Positions 10,272 to 22,428 of a DNA stretch of 64,000 nucleotides are shown here, piece after piece. The translations under genes were made by a program, and so were the position numbers. The stretch comes from Azolla caroliniana (lineage: Eukaryota > Polypodiophyta). The first letter of the stretch is position 1. Each line of letters starts with the position of its first letter. Under the pieces are notes generated by a model. That model had not been told where the DNA came from and ran no database searches. It worked only from the letters and a program-made list of their open reading frames with translations. Location: positions 18,600,001 through 18,664,000 of the forward strand of contig JBHGNT010000008.1 in NCBI GenBank assembly GCA_043228905.1. Direction: 5' to 3'.

Positions 10272-13200
10272 CAAGGAAGCAAAGTGCCTGGATTGCAAGG
10301 AGAAGCAACATGCGTCACACCTGGCGGCGCATGCAAACTTAGACTACTCAACAAGAAGGAAAAGTGTCAGATACAAGACTTCGAGGAGGTGCTAAAAAAA
10401 GAAAGCATAATCGAAGAAGAAGAATTCGTGTCATATATTCTGGAGGAAGCCTCATTTAACGACACCATCGGTGAAATCGAGGAAGTCATGGATTTTATCT
10501 ATCCTCACCATCAACATGTGATTTCGGTTAACTCCGTCAACATGTATACTATCATCGATGAATATCATCGAGGCATCTTGATAGAGGAAGTTGAAGTCAA
10601 CACAAAATATAAAACCGTTGATACGAAGATCAAGCCAATTGTAGTTCCGCTATCGGAAGATAGCTGGCAAAAGATGAAGGAAGTTGCAAAAGATCCAAGC
10701 TTAAGGAACCCAAATACAATTGGTCACGTCTTCACTAAAGAGACGAAGGGAAAGCTACGAGTTGGAAGGGAGGATTTCCTCCTCCCTGAAGAGGAGCGGA
10801 TGTTTCATGGAATGCTTGAAAGACATGGGAAGGCTTTCGCGTTTTTCCCACAAGAAATCGGGTGTGCTAATCCAAGGACGGTAGAACCGATGGTGATCTT
10901 CACGGTGCCGCATGTGCCTTGGAATTTGAAACCGATACCGGTTCCGAGAGCACACCTACCAAAGCTAATCAAGCTCTTAAAGGAGAAGGTGAGGATGGGA
11001 ATTCTAGAACCGTCGAATGCTCCTTATTCTAATAGGTGGTTCACGGTGCCAAAGAAGAATGGATCGTTGCGATTCATTCAAGATCTTCGATCCGTCAACA
11101 AGGTGACAATTCGGAATGCTGGAATCGGTCCGAGTGTGGATGAATTTGCCGAGGCGTTTGCGGGCCGGTCCATCTACTCCATCGGCGATCTTTACTCTAG
11201 CTAAGATCAATTCCAGTTGGCGGTCGACAGTCGTGACATTACAACCATGAAAACTCCAATCGGGTTGGTGCGGATGTGTACCTTACCTCAAGGCGCAACG
11301 AACTCGGTGGCTCATATGGTGAATGCCATGAACAAGGTCTTGAAGGATTGCATCCCGGATATCACGATGCCATTCTTAGATGATATTCCGATAAAAGGAT
11401 GTTCGGATGAAGAGAAGGATGAATCAAAAGATAAGAATGGATGTAGAAAGTTCGTCATGGATCATATGAAAACTTGCGAGAAGGTGCTCCAAAGGCTCGA
11501 AGATGCGAATTTGACATTTTCGGGAGAAAAATCCGCATTCGGGCAACCGGAGATCCTGGTGGTAGGTCACTTGTGTGGAGCATACGGTCGGAAGCCTTCG
11601 CCATCCAAGGTGAATGCAATCCAAGACATGAAAGAAGAATGTGTAACCCAAACGGAGGTTCGAAGGTTCCTTAGAGCATGCGCGTTTTATCATATTTGGA
11701 TTCCACACTATGCCCACATTGCTGAGCCATTATATGGTCTACTAAAGAAGAAGCGGATGTTCGAATGGACGAGCGAGCATACAATCGCCATCCGAAGGCT
11801 GAAGAAATTATTGATGGAGGCACCTGCATTACGGAAAGCGGACTATTCATACGGCAAGCCCATTTTCGTGACTGTGGATACTAGTCCAATCGGAATTGGA
11901 TGGGTTATCAACCAAGAAGATGAAGATTGCAACCGATATGCAATTCGGTTTGGCGCGAAAGTGTTAAGTGACAGGCAAAGAAGGTATGCCCAAGTGAAGA
12001 GGGAGCTATGGGGGATCGTCTCGGCAATCAAATCTGATCGTGATTACCTTATTGGAGCAGAAGTCATAATTGAGACAGATTGCCTACCAATTTTGGGTAT
12101 GATATCTGGTTGTAATACACCGGATATTGCCATGTTGCGTTGGATTGCATATATCAAATCACTCAACCCGGAGATCCGTCATGTAGCTGGGAAGCGTAAT
12201 GTCGTTGCAGACATGCTATCACGAGCGAGATACGATGGAGAAGAAGATCGACATTCTGATGAAGATGATGTTGGCCTGGATTTCTTTGCAAGTTCCTATG
12301 CTCGGGTGTTGATTACTTTCATAGAAGAGGACTACGAAGGCGAATTCGTGGAGATCGGGAAATACTTGAGTTCTCTCCAAAAAGATGAATCATGGTCGAC
12401 GGAAGACTTCCATCGAATTCGGAAGAAAGCATACAAGTATTTCCTTAAGGATGGAGCTCTTTGGAAGCATGCAAAAAAGAAGAATGGGACTCCGATGAGA
12501 GTTGTTTGCAAGCTAGAAGACCAACAAAAACTAATGTCTGAATTTCATGATAGTGTTTTTGCAGGCCATTGAGGAATATGGGCTACATTTGCGAAGCTTA
12601 AGGAGAAATATTGGTGGCCGGGCATCTACAAAGATGTAGCAACTTATGTGGAAACATGTAAGGAATGTCAAATGTTTTCGAATATTCGCCATCGAGATGG
12701 ACTTCATCCAACTTACCCGTTGGTTATGCATTACAAGTGGATGGTGGACATCGTGATGATGCCAATGGGGCGATGGCAGATGAAGTATCTTGTGCTCGCA
12801 AGAGAGGATCTTACCAATCAAGTTGAAGGGCGAGCATTAAGAACTAAGGAGACATCATCGGTATGTCGATTCCTTCTTGAAGATGTTATTTGTAGATATG
12901 GATGCGTCGGCAAGATAGTGGCTGATAGAGGCAAGTTGGATGCCAATGAAGCTAGAGAATTCTTCTCAAGGATGGGAATCAAATTATCTCTTACCATGCC
13001 GTATAATCCGGAAGCAAATGGGAAGGTGGAACGTGGACATGGACCGATTGTGAAGGCTCTAGTGAAAGCTTGCCATGGGAAAATAGGAGAATGGCCGCGT
13101 CTATTGCCATTTGCATTATGGGCTGACAGGACTACTCCTAGCACGGTGACGGGATACATGCCGGTAGAGCTCATATTCGGACAAAAGCCAATAATGCCGG

Positions 13201-13664
13201 TAGAACAAAGTATTATTTCATGGTTTGCATTGCCATGGCAAGATGAGATAAGTAGAGAAGATCTTCTAGCATTGAGGATTCGACAATTAGAGCGGAATTT
13301 GGAAGATGTAGAGGTGGCTAAAGCGCGGCTAAAGAATGCAAGGCTAAAGAACAAGAAAGACTTCGATAAACGACATCGACTTCGGCCGAAGAAAATCGTT
13401 GAAGGAGATTGGGTGCTAGTCTATGACAGTAGCCTAGATAACCAACATAGTACGGCTCGAAAATTCTCACAATGATGGTTTGGGCCATATGTGGTGAAGA
13501 AAGTGGAAGATAATGCAACATATCATTTAGTAGAACTGGATGGTACACCACTTGCCTTGCCAATTGCCGGTAAAAGAATCAAGATCTTCAAGAGAAGAGA
13601 TAGAATAGAAATTGGATTTGAAGCTTTTGACGATTCAGTCTTAACCATCGATGAAAAAGTATAG
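10219..13664 (+). pseudogene. Element C pol: RT, RNase H, integrase
   Basis: One frame is open apart from stops at 11202 (TAA), 12570 (TGA) and 13473 (TGA). The last two replace Arg CGA codons of AGHRG and ARRWFGPY. Order: a 150-residue linker, RT (ILEPSNAPYSNRWF, TLPQGATNSVAHMVNAM, MPFLDDIPIKG), RNase H (VDTSPIGIGWVINQE with the catalytic Asp that B lost, ETDCLPIL, ADMLSRAR), integrase zinc finger (CKECQMFSN), core (MVDIVMMP, ADRGKLDANEA, YNPEANGKVERGHGP) and C-terminal domain ending at the TAG at 13662. Reverse transcription and integration would be its jobs. Three codon changes separate it from an open reading frame. Confidence 0.88.
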
Positions 13665-13731
13665 TAAACAAAAATGAATCCTCACCAAAATTGGCACATA
13701 CCGGTGGATGTGCAGGTTTGTTGGGGGCGAA

Positions 13732-15008
13732 TGTCGTGTGAATCTTCACACACTATGTAAAAAAATAATGAAATAATTATTATAGATTAGATTAGTAGCT
13801 TACTATAGAAAGATGGATATACTCAAGAGCTTCAAAATGTATTTTACTATATACAAAATGGAGAAATACATATCAAGTTATGAGAAAATAAAGTTTGATT
13901 AGATAGGGAAATTAGAACTATCCCACATAGATAGGAAAGTTAAGGCCCTGGCTATATAAACACCTTGAGCTCCCTCATTTTTCATTTGTGCTAAGAGCAC
14001 TTTGGCCACTTTGTCTTGATGGATGATGGTGGCCAAATTCCCTAAAACCGGAAACCGGCCGGTAAGCAAATTTGGAAAACGGGTCCGGTAAGCAAATCCG
14101 GAAACCGACCGGTATGCAATACGGAAACCAGCCGGCAAGCAAAGCGGAACTGGAACCTGCCGGCAAGCAAAACTGGAACCGGAACAGGTATGCAAACTGG
14201 AAACCGGCCGGCAAGCAAAACCGGAAATCGGCCGGTAAGCAAAATCGGAACCGGAACCGGCAAGCAAACCGGAACTGGCAAGCAAGCAAAACCAGAACCA
14301 GAACCGGCAAGTAAACCGGAACCAGAACCGACCGGCAAGCAAAATGGAACCGACGCGGACAGACGAAAGATTGGATCATGCAACAAACTAAAGTAAAGTG
14401 AAGAGAACTAAAGTAAAGGCCATGTGGACGCAAGCAACTAAAGGAGTGCATGGAAAAAGTAAAGGTCATGTGGACAGTCACATGCAACCAAAAGAAAAGG
14501 CTAGGCAACTAAAAGTAGAGGCCATGCAACAAAAAGTGGAAAGGCTATGATCAAGGGAGAACTCCATATTTATTCCATTTTTTTCCTATACTGATATACT
14601 CTCTATATTATCTTAACTTTCTTTTCTTTTCTTTGGGAGCTCTCTTATATTATCGAAGCCAATAACCCTAAATTTCCATACGGAAGTTATCTCTCAAGTA
14701 AACCATAATTTCCATACGGAAGCAATCTCTCAAAATCCAAAATTCCTTGTCAAAGCCATATCACTCAAGAATCATAATCTCTTATTTCCTCTAATCTATT
14801 ATTCTAATCATCTCCATGAGAGAAAACTTTTGTAATCCCAATCTTGGGATTGATTGTAATCTTTCTTTCCCTTTTATTAATGAAATTTGTTAATCTTTCT
14901 CATTTCGGTTAATTCTTAGTACATAAATACATAAATTTGATATCCTCTAGACAAAGGCCCCGGGGTCTTGCCTCAACGTTCACGTATCCTCGTCGTATTT
15001 TCGCGACA
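13732..15008 (+). repeat. Element C 3' LTR
   Basis: 1277 bp, starting TGTCGTGTGAATC after the purine tract and ending CGCGACA at 15008, where D begins. TATA-like CTATATAAAC lies near 13950. The next four bases are CCGT, the predicted target duplication, but the 5' end is outside the window. The LTR carries the AAGCAAA/CCGG minisatellite at 14041-14345. Confidence 0.75.
14041..14345 (+). repeat. Degenerate CCGG-AAGCAA minisatellite in the C LTR
   Basis: About a dozen units of roughly 20-30 bp, built on GGAAACCGGCCGGTAAGCAAA with variable spacing. Open frames on both strands here reflect only the repeat period. Confidence 0.85.
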
Positions 15009-16022
15009 CCGTTTCTGAACTGGATGTCCCCTCAAGCATTCTTTGTTTCTTTCATGGTTAGGCGTCATGGTTAAGATATGGTCCCTCTTCCTTCCATCCT
15101 GACTCTTGATCCTCGCGAAAGTTGAATCATCATTAATCACAGTTGTTTCCATCCTTACTACGTTGATGTATGGTTCACCATCCTTTGTTTCCATACTCAC
15201 TACGTTGATGTATGGTTGACCAAGGATGACAGGGTAGGTTGATCCATCTTGCACATAGTAATTTTCATCCACCGACACATCTCCCATTGTTGCTTTCACA
15301 TTAGGAAATGCACCGAATAGATCCTCCATCATCTTTGTTGCAACTCTTTTCTTCGAACCATGATTCTTATAGATTGGCCACCTTGAGCACAACATTCCGA
15401 TGACATCATGTTAATTTCTGATCCATGATCCATCAAAGCAATACAAGGAATCTGTTGCTCCGTAATTTTTGTAGGCGCCTCCGGTGTTGCTTGAGCCCAA
15501 TGGTTCTTTGTATAATGACTCCTATCCCCTTCATGAATGCCAACATCATTTATCTTCTTTACACCTGCAACATTGATGGATTCATGATCCAAATCTTGGA
15601 GACTGTTGTTGTACACTCTCTCGTAACTTCTTCCATGACATGTTTTATATCTGTCGTGGCGTCTGTGTCCGAAACAAGCTTAAAAGTTGGGTCTATCTTC
15701 CCTTTGACTTTATCAGCTTCTTTTGACTCAGGAACATCCTTTTCCATCTCTCTTCTTTGAAGTTGTTCTTGTGTCTCATGTTTCTTTGCCGAATTAGCCT
15801 CCACAACTCTCTTTCGCTTCTCTTCCACTAGTGCATCTTGTACATTCACTTGGGCAAATGTTGATAGTGTGTCTACTGGATCATTCCATCCAGTGAAGGT
15901 TTCGTATATCATCTCCCACCAACATATTTCCATATCCTTTTGAATAGAGTTATTATTGGAGCAATACCTTTAATCGAGACGTCATCCAGAAACAGCATGG
16001 TGATGTCCGGGATGCAGTCCCT
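15009..16022 (-). pseudogene. Element D: gag-protease scrap with an RT splinter
   Basis: A minus-strand relative of B. From right to left: an RT splinter (CIPDITMLFLDDVSIKG, about 15965-16018), then after a deletion the gag linker (TGWNDPVDTLSTFAQV near 15880), then protease (CIALMDHGSEINMMS near 15420-15450) and NHERNKECLRG near 15040. The protease has the same DHG motif as B. Around 15140-15225 the block PYINVVSMET is duplicated in tandem. Its left end is cut at the C LTR and its right end at the LTR of E. Confidence 0.8.
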
Positions 16023-16024
16023 AT

Positions 16025-16471
16025 TGTCCGCTGGAATAGTAACTGACGGACAAGAGCGCAGTAATATGGAATAGAATAATATTGTAACGCATGTAAACGG
16101 TTCACGCGGGAAGCGTGAACGGCTAAAAGACCCTACGTATATAAAGGGCAGAAAACCTCTGATAGAGGTAGCGTGTAATTTTGAATGTTAAATGCGTATC
16201 CTAATAGAGTTCTATCTTCTCTGATATCTGTGTGTATCTATGGTTAATATGTTGTGTGTCTGTAATCCTTAAGAGCCTAGGTGTGAGTAACGGTGTGTAC
16301 GCTAGCCCACTGTGTAAGGAGCTCGGTTGTAGCCATCTCCCTTATACGCTGCTAGGTTACAGGAGGTATCCCACTAAGTATTACGCACAGACGCTACCAT
16401 TTGTTGTCACACAGTCACTTTGAGGTCTAGGTCGAAGGACGGACCATAGACCGTGTTCCTAATCAGTAACA
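16025..16471 (+). repeat. Element E 5' LTR
   Basis: TGTCCGCTGG to AGTAACA, about 447 bp, with TATA-like CGTATATAAAGG near 16135. It is followed three to four bases on by TGGCACGCTGGGTGATC (16476 on), a likely PBS because it begins TGG. No 3' LTR is present, because E is cut at 21378, so boundaries rest on TGT/ACA ends and PBS position alone. Confidence 0.6.
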
Positions 16472-16474
16472 CTT

Positions 16475-18270
16475 TTGGCACGCTGGGTGATCTGTGTCTT
16501 CTCACAGACGAACAACGACGAATGGATGTTTAGCCGCAGACGCCCGAGAGAACCAACACGACAAGACCGGCCAATCACAAGGTCCATCACATGCCAGGCA
16601 GAGGAACGCGCACGGCAAGAGCCTCGCCTTAGTAACCTCAGTACTACCTATCGGGACCACAAAGACGATTTCTCGCTCTCCAAATACCTCGGCGATATGA
16701 GCAAAGCGCGCTCACCACAAAAGCACTATGGTCTTTCCCTGCCCGCCGTAGCACCCAGGATGGCCTTTCCTTATCCCCGTTTCAACGGCGAAACTGACGC
16801 CGCAACCCACATCCGACTATTCCTCAATGTTTGGAATGCAAACCACATGGCGCAGAGCCTTTCCGAGGCAGTAGCGCACCAGTCCAAAATGACGGAGTTT
16901 GTATTAACCTTGGATGGGAGAGCGGCGTTTTGGCATTCGCAGATGGATCTGCCAGCAATTACGACCTTCGACCAGCTGCAGTCAGCCTTTCTGCGGTTTT
17001 TTCATTGGAGGGTGCTGCAACGCGAAATCCTCGGGCAGTTTTACACAATTAAACAGTTGCCAGCCAAGATGGTCGCGGATTTCAACTTACGTTTCCAAAA
17101 TCTACGGCGGAAATTAGAACGGGGCCCGACGGAGGACGAGGCTAGGGAGACATTTCTAGCAGCATTACGCCGACCCATACGGACAATGCTCAACAACAAT
17201 AGCGCGAAAGGGGAAACGACCGATATGGTCATAGAAAGAGCGCTACAGCTCGAGCTGGACGAAGAAGAGGAAAGGTTTTCCATGTCCTCATTACGACAAG
17301 CGTTACCTCAGGATGAGGAACGACATTTTTGTCAAGCGATCCAGTGCATGATTTGCTTGAATTCAAGGCATTCCGCAGTTGAATGCAACATGTGAATCCA
17401 CTGTCCAATCTGTCACTCGAAAGCTCACACAATTGAGCAGTGCGAGTACAATATGTTGAACAGAGCCACGCCCACAATACGCAGCGTGGACACACAGCGT
17501 CCCCCATGCTATAATGAACAAAGGTGGCAGTAAGACCGACCACGGTATATGGATTGCAATCCACGCAAGACCAGCACTACCGGAATCATCGGAATCACAA
17601 CGATTCCGAGGAAGACGAGCCGGAGGATGAAGACTACCGTGGCAACCCCAGAAATACTAAAGGGGGCCGACGCTATGAGAATTACCGTCCGACCAACAAA
17701 CGTGGCGGCTTCAATGGGCCTCGCGGAAAGCATCGGCAATATCGGAACCAACGACGGTACGACGAAAGTTCGGACGATGACTGGCACCAGGAACCACGCC
17801 GGGACCAACAACAACCACCGCGTATGCTCCGACGAACGAATCAGGACCGGGAAGAGTAAGTCACACCTGGGGATCGGCACACACCACCAAGGGCCAAGAA
17901 GGGCGAATCTAGCATCCATTGTTTTGTTTATCAACAGCCCGGACATTATGCCACACAATGCCCAGTACACAAGGGCAAGGGGCCCACCGTCAATACGATT
18001 ACGGCGGAAGTACAGCAAGTCACGACACGTCAGCAAACAAAAATTGTTGATTGGGCCGCACAAGATGAGATACGGCGGACAGCCTAGGCATGGGTTGAAA
18101 AAGAAAATGCGACAAATACGGAGCGCATGCGGAAGGAGTCCGCAAACACGGTGGAGCTATTGGAGGACGAGGGACCATCCCCGAACCTCATATGGCAAGC
18201 ACCGATAGGCTGCGAGATAACGTTAACCATGGAGAAGTTGCTGCAACTAGTCCCATGATTCCGCCAGGCC
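16475..18270 (+). pseudogene. Element E gag with three zinc knuckles
   Basis: The gag core is open to 17395 (FDQLQSAFLRFFHWRVLQRE, KMVADFNLRFQNLRRKLERG). Knuckle-like repeats follow: CMICLNSRHSAVEC, then past the TGA at 17393 CPICHSKAHTIEQC, and near 17925 CFVYQQPGHYATQC. The first two are CX2CX4HX4C type and the third a variant with Tyr for the second Cys. Stops and frame changes after 17395 break the product. Gag would bind and package the RNA. Confidence 0.75.
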
Positions 18271-18894
18271 GTGGAAGAGCAGGTGACGGGCAGACCTGGG
18301 GTAACTGTCATCGTGAATTTTACGGACATTAGCGACGGACCAACAGTAGTGGATCACCACAACCCGGCTATTAAGTTGATATTACACGGTCGGGAAATCC
18401 CAGGATGCGTAATCAATGGCGGCTCGGCCGTTAATGTAATTAGCGCGAAGACATGCGAACAATTGGGAATTTCAGAATGGGAAGCTTGCCCGTTCTGGCT
18501 CCGCATGGCGGATACCAGCTCAGTACGACCATTGGGGTTGATACGCAAGGTAGGCATTATCGTGGGAGGACATCGCTTCGACATCTCGGTGGTAGTCCTC
18601 GCCCTTGACGCCCCAGGGGCGTATCCTATGTTGTTGGGCAGACTGTGGCTTCATTTAGCGAATATCAAGCAGAGCTGGCAACACAAGTGTATCAGCTTTC
18701 AACGCAGACGCACCAAGGTCCACATACCAATAGAGGAAATGGCGACACCACTCAAGGGCATAACACCATTGTACGCAGAGGATATAAATATGTTGGTTGG
18801 GGTGGATGATACAGAATTAGAGGCATACCTAGATGAGCACCCTCGGATTATTCCGCTGTTCAAAATCGACGTCATCGAAACCGCGGCGGAATAA
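18271..18894 (+). pseudogene. Element E protease domain
   Basis: An open stretch of 207 codons with a retropepsin-like fold signature: CVINGGSAVNVISAKT, where the catalytic Asp would stand at the Asn before GGS, then PMLLGRLWLHLANI as the second flap strand. The N-for-D change suggests the enzyme is inactive. It lies in order between gag and RT. Confidence 0.7.
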
Positions 18895-21378
18895 GCCACT
18901 CCTGCTACACTCCACGACGAGGCTTACGAACCAAACCCAGAGTCAATATTAGAACTAAGCAGAGCACGGGCAACGTTCGAGAGGGAAATGGAAATTTCAC
19001 GGCGAGTCACCGCATCAGCCCTGGAAGAAGTAAACGTGGGTATGGCGTCAGAACCCTGTTTCCTCCATCGCAAAAGAATTAATGCCGGACTAGAAAGACG
19101 CGATGATAGCACTACTCAAGAAGTATAAATATGTGTTCGCCTGGGCCCACAAGGACATGAAGGGGTTAGATCCGAAGTTCTATCAACATAAGATCAATTT
19201 AGCAACCAACGCAAAACCGGTCCAGCAGCGTCGATATCGCATGAACCCAAACTACGTGGCCTACGTAAAATAAGAAATTGACAAACTCCTCAAGGTGGGA
19301 TTCATACAGCCAGTTAAACAAGCTATATGGTTAAGCCCGATCGTAGTCGTACCAAAGAAAAATGGCAAAATACGGGTATGCGTGGACTACCGAAAATTAA
19401 ACATCGTAACCATTACAGACGCATTCCCTTTACCTTTCACCGATAGCGTACTAGACGTCGTCACGGGGCATGACATGTACAGTTTTCTAGATGGCTTCAA
19501 TGGGTACAACCAAGTACGCATGCACCCCGAGGACCAAGAGAAGACGGCGTTTGTCATGGACTAGGGAGTCTATGTTGCAGTCGTCATGATGTTCGGGCTA
19601 AAGACGGCGCCGAAGACATTTCAACGGACAATCACAGAGATTTTTGGGGAATATATTCCAGCCTTCATGCAAGTTCTTTTAGGCGATTTTGCGGTATATG
19701 GGAGAGCAACCGACCATTCTACGCATCTGCAACTGTGCCTGGAACGTTGCCACACCGCACGCTTAAGCCTGAATCCCGCCAAATGTGCCTTCAGCATTAC
19801 CAACAGGGCCCTCCTTGGCCATATAGTTAGCAAGGAAGGGATAGCGGTCGACCCGAATAAAATATTCGCAATTACCCAAGCGAAAACGCCGACAAATGCG
19901 AAATCACTCAGCCATTTTTTAGGACAAATACGATGGCATAGTCAGATGATACGCTATTTGGCGAACTTCGCCACGCCGTTACATGCTGCCATTCATCGGA
20001 TTCCCTTCCAATGGACAGCTACGGAAGAAAAGGCATATGACGCGCTAAAGGTAATGCTGACGCAGGCACCCGTCGTACAACCACCAGTTTGGGCGAAGCC
20101 ATTCCACGTGTTTGTAGATGCCTCGGACATAGCAATAGGTAGTTCGCTAATGCAACTCACAAAGTCGAATTGGTATCGGCCGGTGTACTACGCTAGTTGG
20201 AAATTATCAACGACTGAGCGTAACTATTCCACAACGGAACGTGAGGCGTTGGGGATGATCTACAACATCAATAAGTTCCGGCATTATCTGCTAGGGCGGA
20301 AATTCACATTTCACGTGGATCATTCGACACTGCTATATCTGGTGGAGAAACAAGTGTTGACGGGGAAATTGGCGAGATGGATGTTGTTGCTTCAAGAATT
20401 CAACTTTGTAATTCAGCACCACCTGGGTACGCAACATGCAGTGGCAGATTTTTTGAGCAGACTCGATAATGGAGAAACGATGCAGAGGGATGACGATGAC
20501 TTTCCAGATGCAGACATTTTGCGGGTAGCAGCACTAGCAGAACAAACGGAAAAGACCTTCCCGGATCGGTGGCTCATGGAAATGGCCTACTTCCTGACCA
20601 CGGGGTTACCGCCACCCCAATTACGGAAGGATGAGAAAAAATGGTTGGCCGTCCGGAGTCGAAATTTCTATTTAGTGGAAAACATACTATACCACAAGGG
20701 CAGTGATGACATCTGGAGGCGCAGAATACGACAGGATGAGAAGGTCGTGGTTCTAAACGAAGCCCATTGTGGAACGGCAGGAGGACATTACATGGGCGAT
20801 GTTATAGCCCGGAAAATTTGGCAAGCAGGACTGTGGTGGCCGACAACGCAAAAGGACGCGTATGAATATTGTAGACAATGCGATTTATGCCAACGATTGG
20901 TCCAACCCACAGAAGTCGCAAGAATGCCACATCAACCAGTGTTGCCACTAGATCCTTTCCAAAAGTGGGGTTAGATTTCGTGGGACCTTTTACCTCGGTG
21001 GCCACTCGAACAGGCAATAAGTACATCCTGGTGGCTACGGATTACTGCACCAAGTGGGTAGAAGCGAAACCACTACGCAAGAATACTGCGGCAGTCACAG
21101 CGAAATTCTTGTACGAACACATCTGGTGTCGTTTTGGTTGCCCTATCGAGCTCATTAGTGACCAAGGGAGTCACTTTCTAAATACGGTCATCAGCGAACT
21201 AACCCAACATTACGCAGTGGTGCACAAGAAAAGTATGACGTATTACCCGCAGGCAAATGGCTTGGCGGAATCCACGAACAAAACCCTCCAATCTATCCTC
21301 AAAAAGATAATCAATGAGAACAGGACGGATTGGGACACCAAGTTGCATAGCGTGTTATGGGCATACTGTACCATGTGA
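18895..21378 (+). pseudogene. Element E RT, RNase H and truncated integrase
   Basis: RT: VGFIQPVKQAIWLSPIVVVP, VCVDYRKLN, FLDGFNGYNQV, then a TAG at 19562, FGLKTAPKTFQ and the catalytic box VLLGDFAVYG, where the usual DD pair reads GD. RNase H: VFVDASDIAIGSSL, REALGMIY, ADFLSRL. Integrase: the zinc finger HCGTAGGHYMGDVIARK with CRQCDLCQ, then after a frame change near 20973 a core (LDFVGPFT, SDQGSHFLN, YYPQANGLAESTNK). It stops at 21378 against the LINE scrap. RT motifs place it in a different gypsy clade from B and from O. Confidence 0.85.
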
Positions 21379-22140
21379 GGGGATTTTTTGAACCTTAAGC
21401 ATGTATTCAACAACCCTTTCCATGGCCATGATCTCAATGGGAAGCGATCCCATCTCAAGGAGGAGGGTGTAGGGAGTTTGTTTCTTAACTAGTAGAAACT
21501 TTGTAAGAAAATGTTTTTGGACATTTTCAAACTCTTTCCACGTAGATTTAGGGATGCTACCTCCCCATACTTCCACCCCATATAGAAGAACCGGGGTCAC
21601 CAAAGTGTCAAAAAGATATTTCTTGAGGACCCAACACTTAATATCTCCAAGATTGCATGTGTTCTCAAATGCATAATATGCTCGCTTACCCACCTCTAAG
21701 CGGTGTGTAGCACATTCATTCTATTTATGATTTGAAGGAACTTCAAGGCCAAGATATTTGAAGCTTTCCACAAATTCAAGTGGCTCATTGTTGTACATAA
21801 TGCATGGTTTATCTCTTTTTTGACTCTTCACAAGCATAATCTTTGTTTTAGAGCTATTGACACTTAATCTAGTATGCATGCAAAAAATTTCCAATGCCTT
21901 CATAAGCTTTTGTGCATCTCTTGAAGTATTTGCAAAAAGCACTACATCATCCGCATATAACAAAAGCATAATCACAACATTCCCAATGGAAACTTCTTCA
22001 ACACATTCTTCCTTTACAAACTTGGTAACCATTTCTTCTAATTCATCAATGCATAGACGAAATAATGTTGGTGAGAGTGGGCATCTTTGCTTAACACCAA
22101 TAGTGTTATTGAAAAAATCTGAAGGAACTCTACAACTGTC
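21372..22140 (-). pseudogene. LINE (non-LTR) reverse transcriptase fragment
   Basis: Minus-strand reading shows a LINE-type RT: GVKQRCPLSPTLFRLCIDEL near 22050-22110, the catalytic LLLYADDVVLFANT near 21930-21970, NSSKTKIMLV, a FKYLG turn, and the distal TPVLLYGVEVW with LLEMGSLP. One frame change near 21700-21720 separates the halves. Both ends are truncated (E integrase on the left, Copia LTR of G on the right), with no poly-A tail or endonuclease domain. Confidence 0.85.
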
Positions 22141-22384
22141 TGTCTGACGAAGGAGAGCTCAAGGTTGTTGCCTTGGAGCCTCTAGTTGAACTCCTCCCCT
22201 TATAGTGATCTAGTTCGGAGTTCGAGGACTCCTGTGGTTTTTCCCTTTCAAGTTTTCCACGTTAAATATCTGTGTCTCGTTTCTGAGTTTCTCGTTTTCT
22301 GTTCTTTCTTGTCTATGCACTGCCGTTGTCGATTCTTTGCACCCCAACATACGTACAAGTAATCGGTTCCGATACTGACAAAGA
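22141..22384 (+). repeat. Element G 5' LTR, 3' portion only
   Basis: Related by eye to the second half of the K LTR (30085-30315): GAGCTCAAGGTTGTTGCCTTGG, GTGGTTTTTCCC, TTTTCCACGTTAA. A decayed initiator-tRNA PBS (GAGGTATCAGAGTG) follows at 22385-22398. The left part of the LTR is missing, replaced by the LINE scrap. Confidence 0.7.
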
Positions 22385-22428
22385 GGTATCAGAGTGATGG
22401 ACGAATATTTCGGTGCACTAACTATTCA

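Larger units (their letters stand above)
10051..15008 (+). mobile_element. Element C: right half of a Ty3/gypsy element
   Basis: This begins inside the protease (QPYITSSQMETKVFDNG), where A inserted, and runs through a nearly intact pol to a PPT (13715-13731) and a full 3' LTR (13732-15008). Its left half is outside the window. It is the best preserved pol of this lineage here: only three nonsense codons and no frameshift. Confidence 0.88.

Noticed and set aside
14072-14396. Lys/Pro/Asn-rich repeat protein in the C LTR
   Set aside because: It reflects the AAGCAAA-CCGG minisatellite; opposite-strand frames are equally long.
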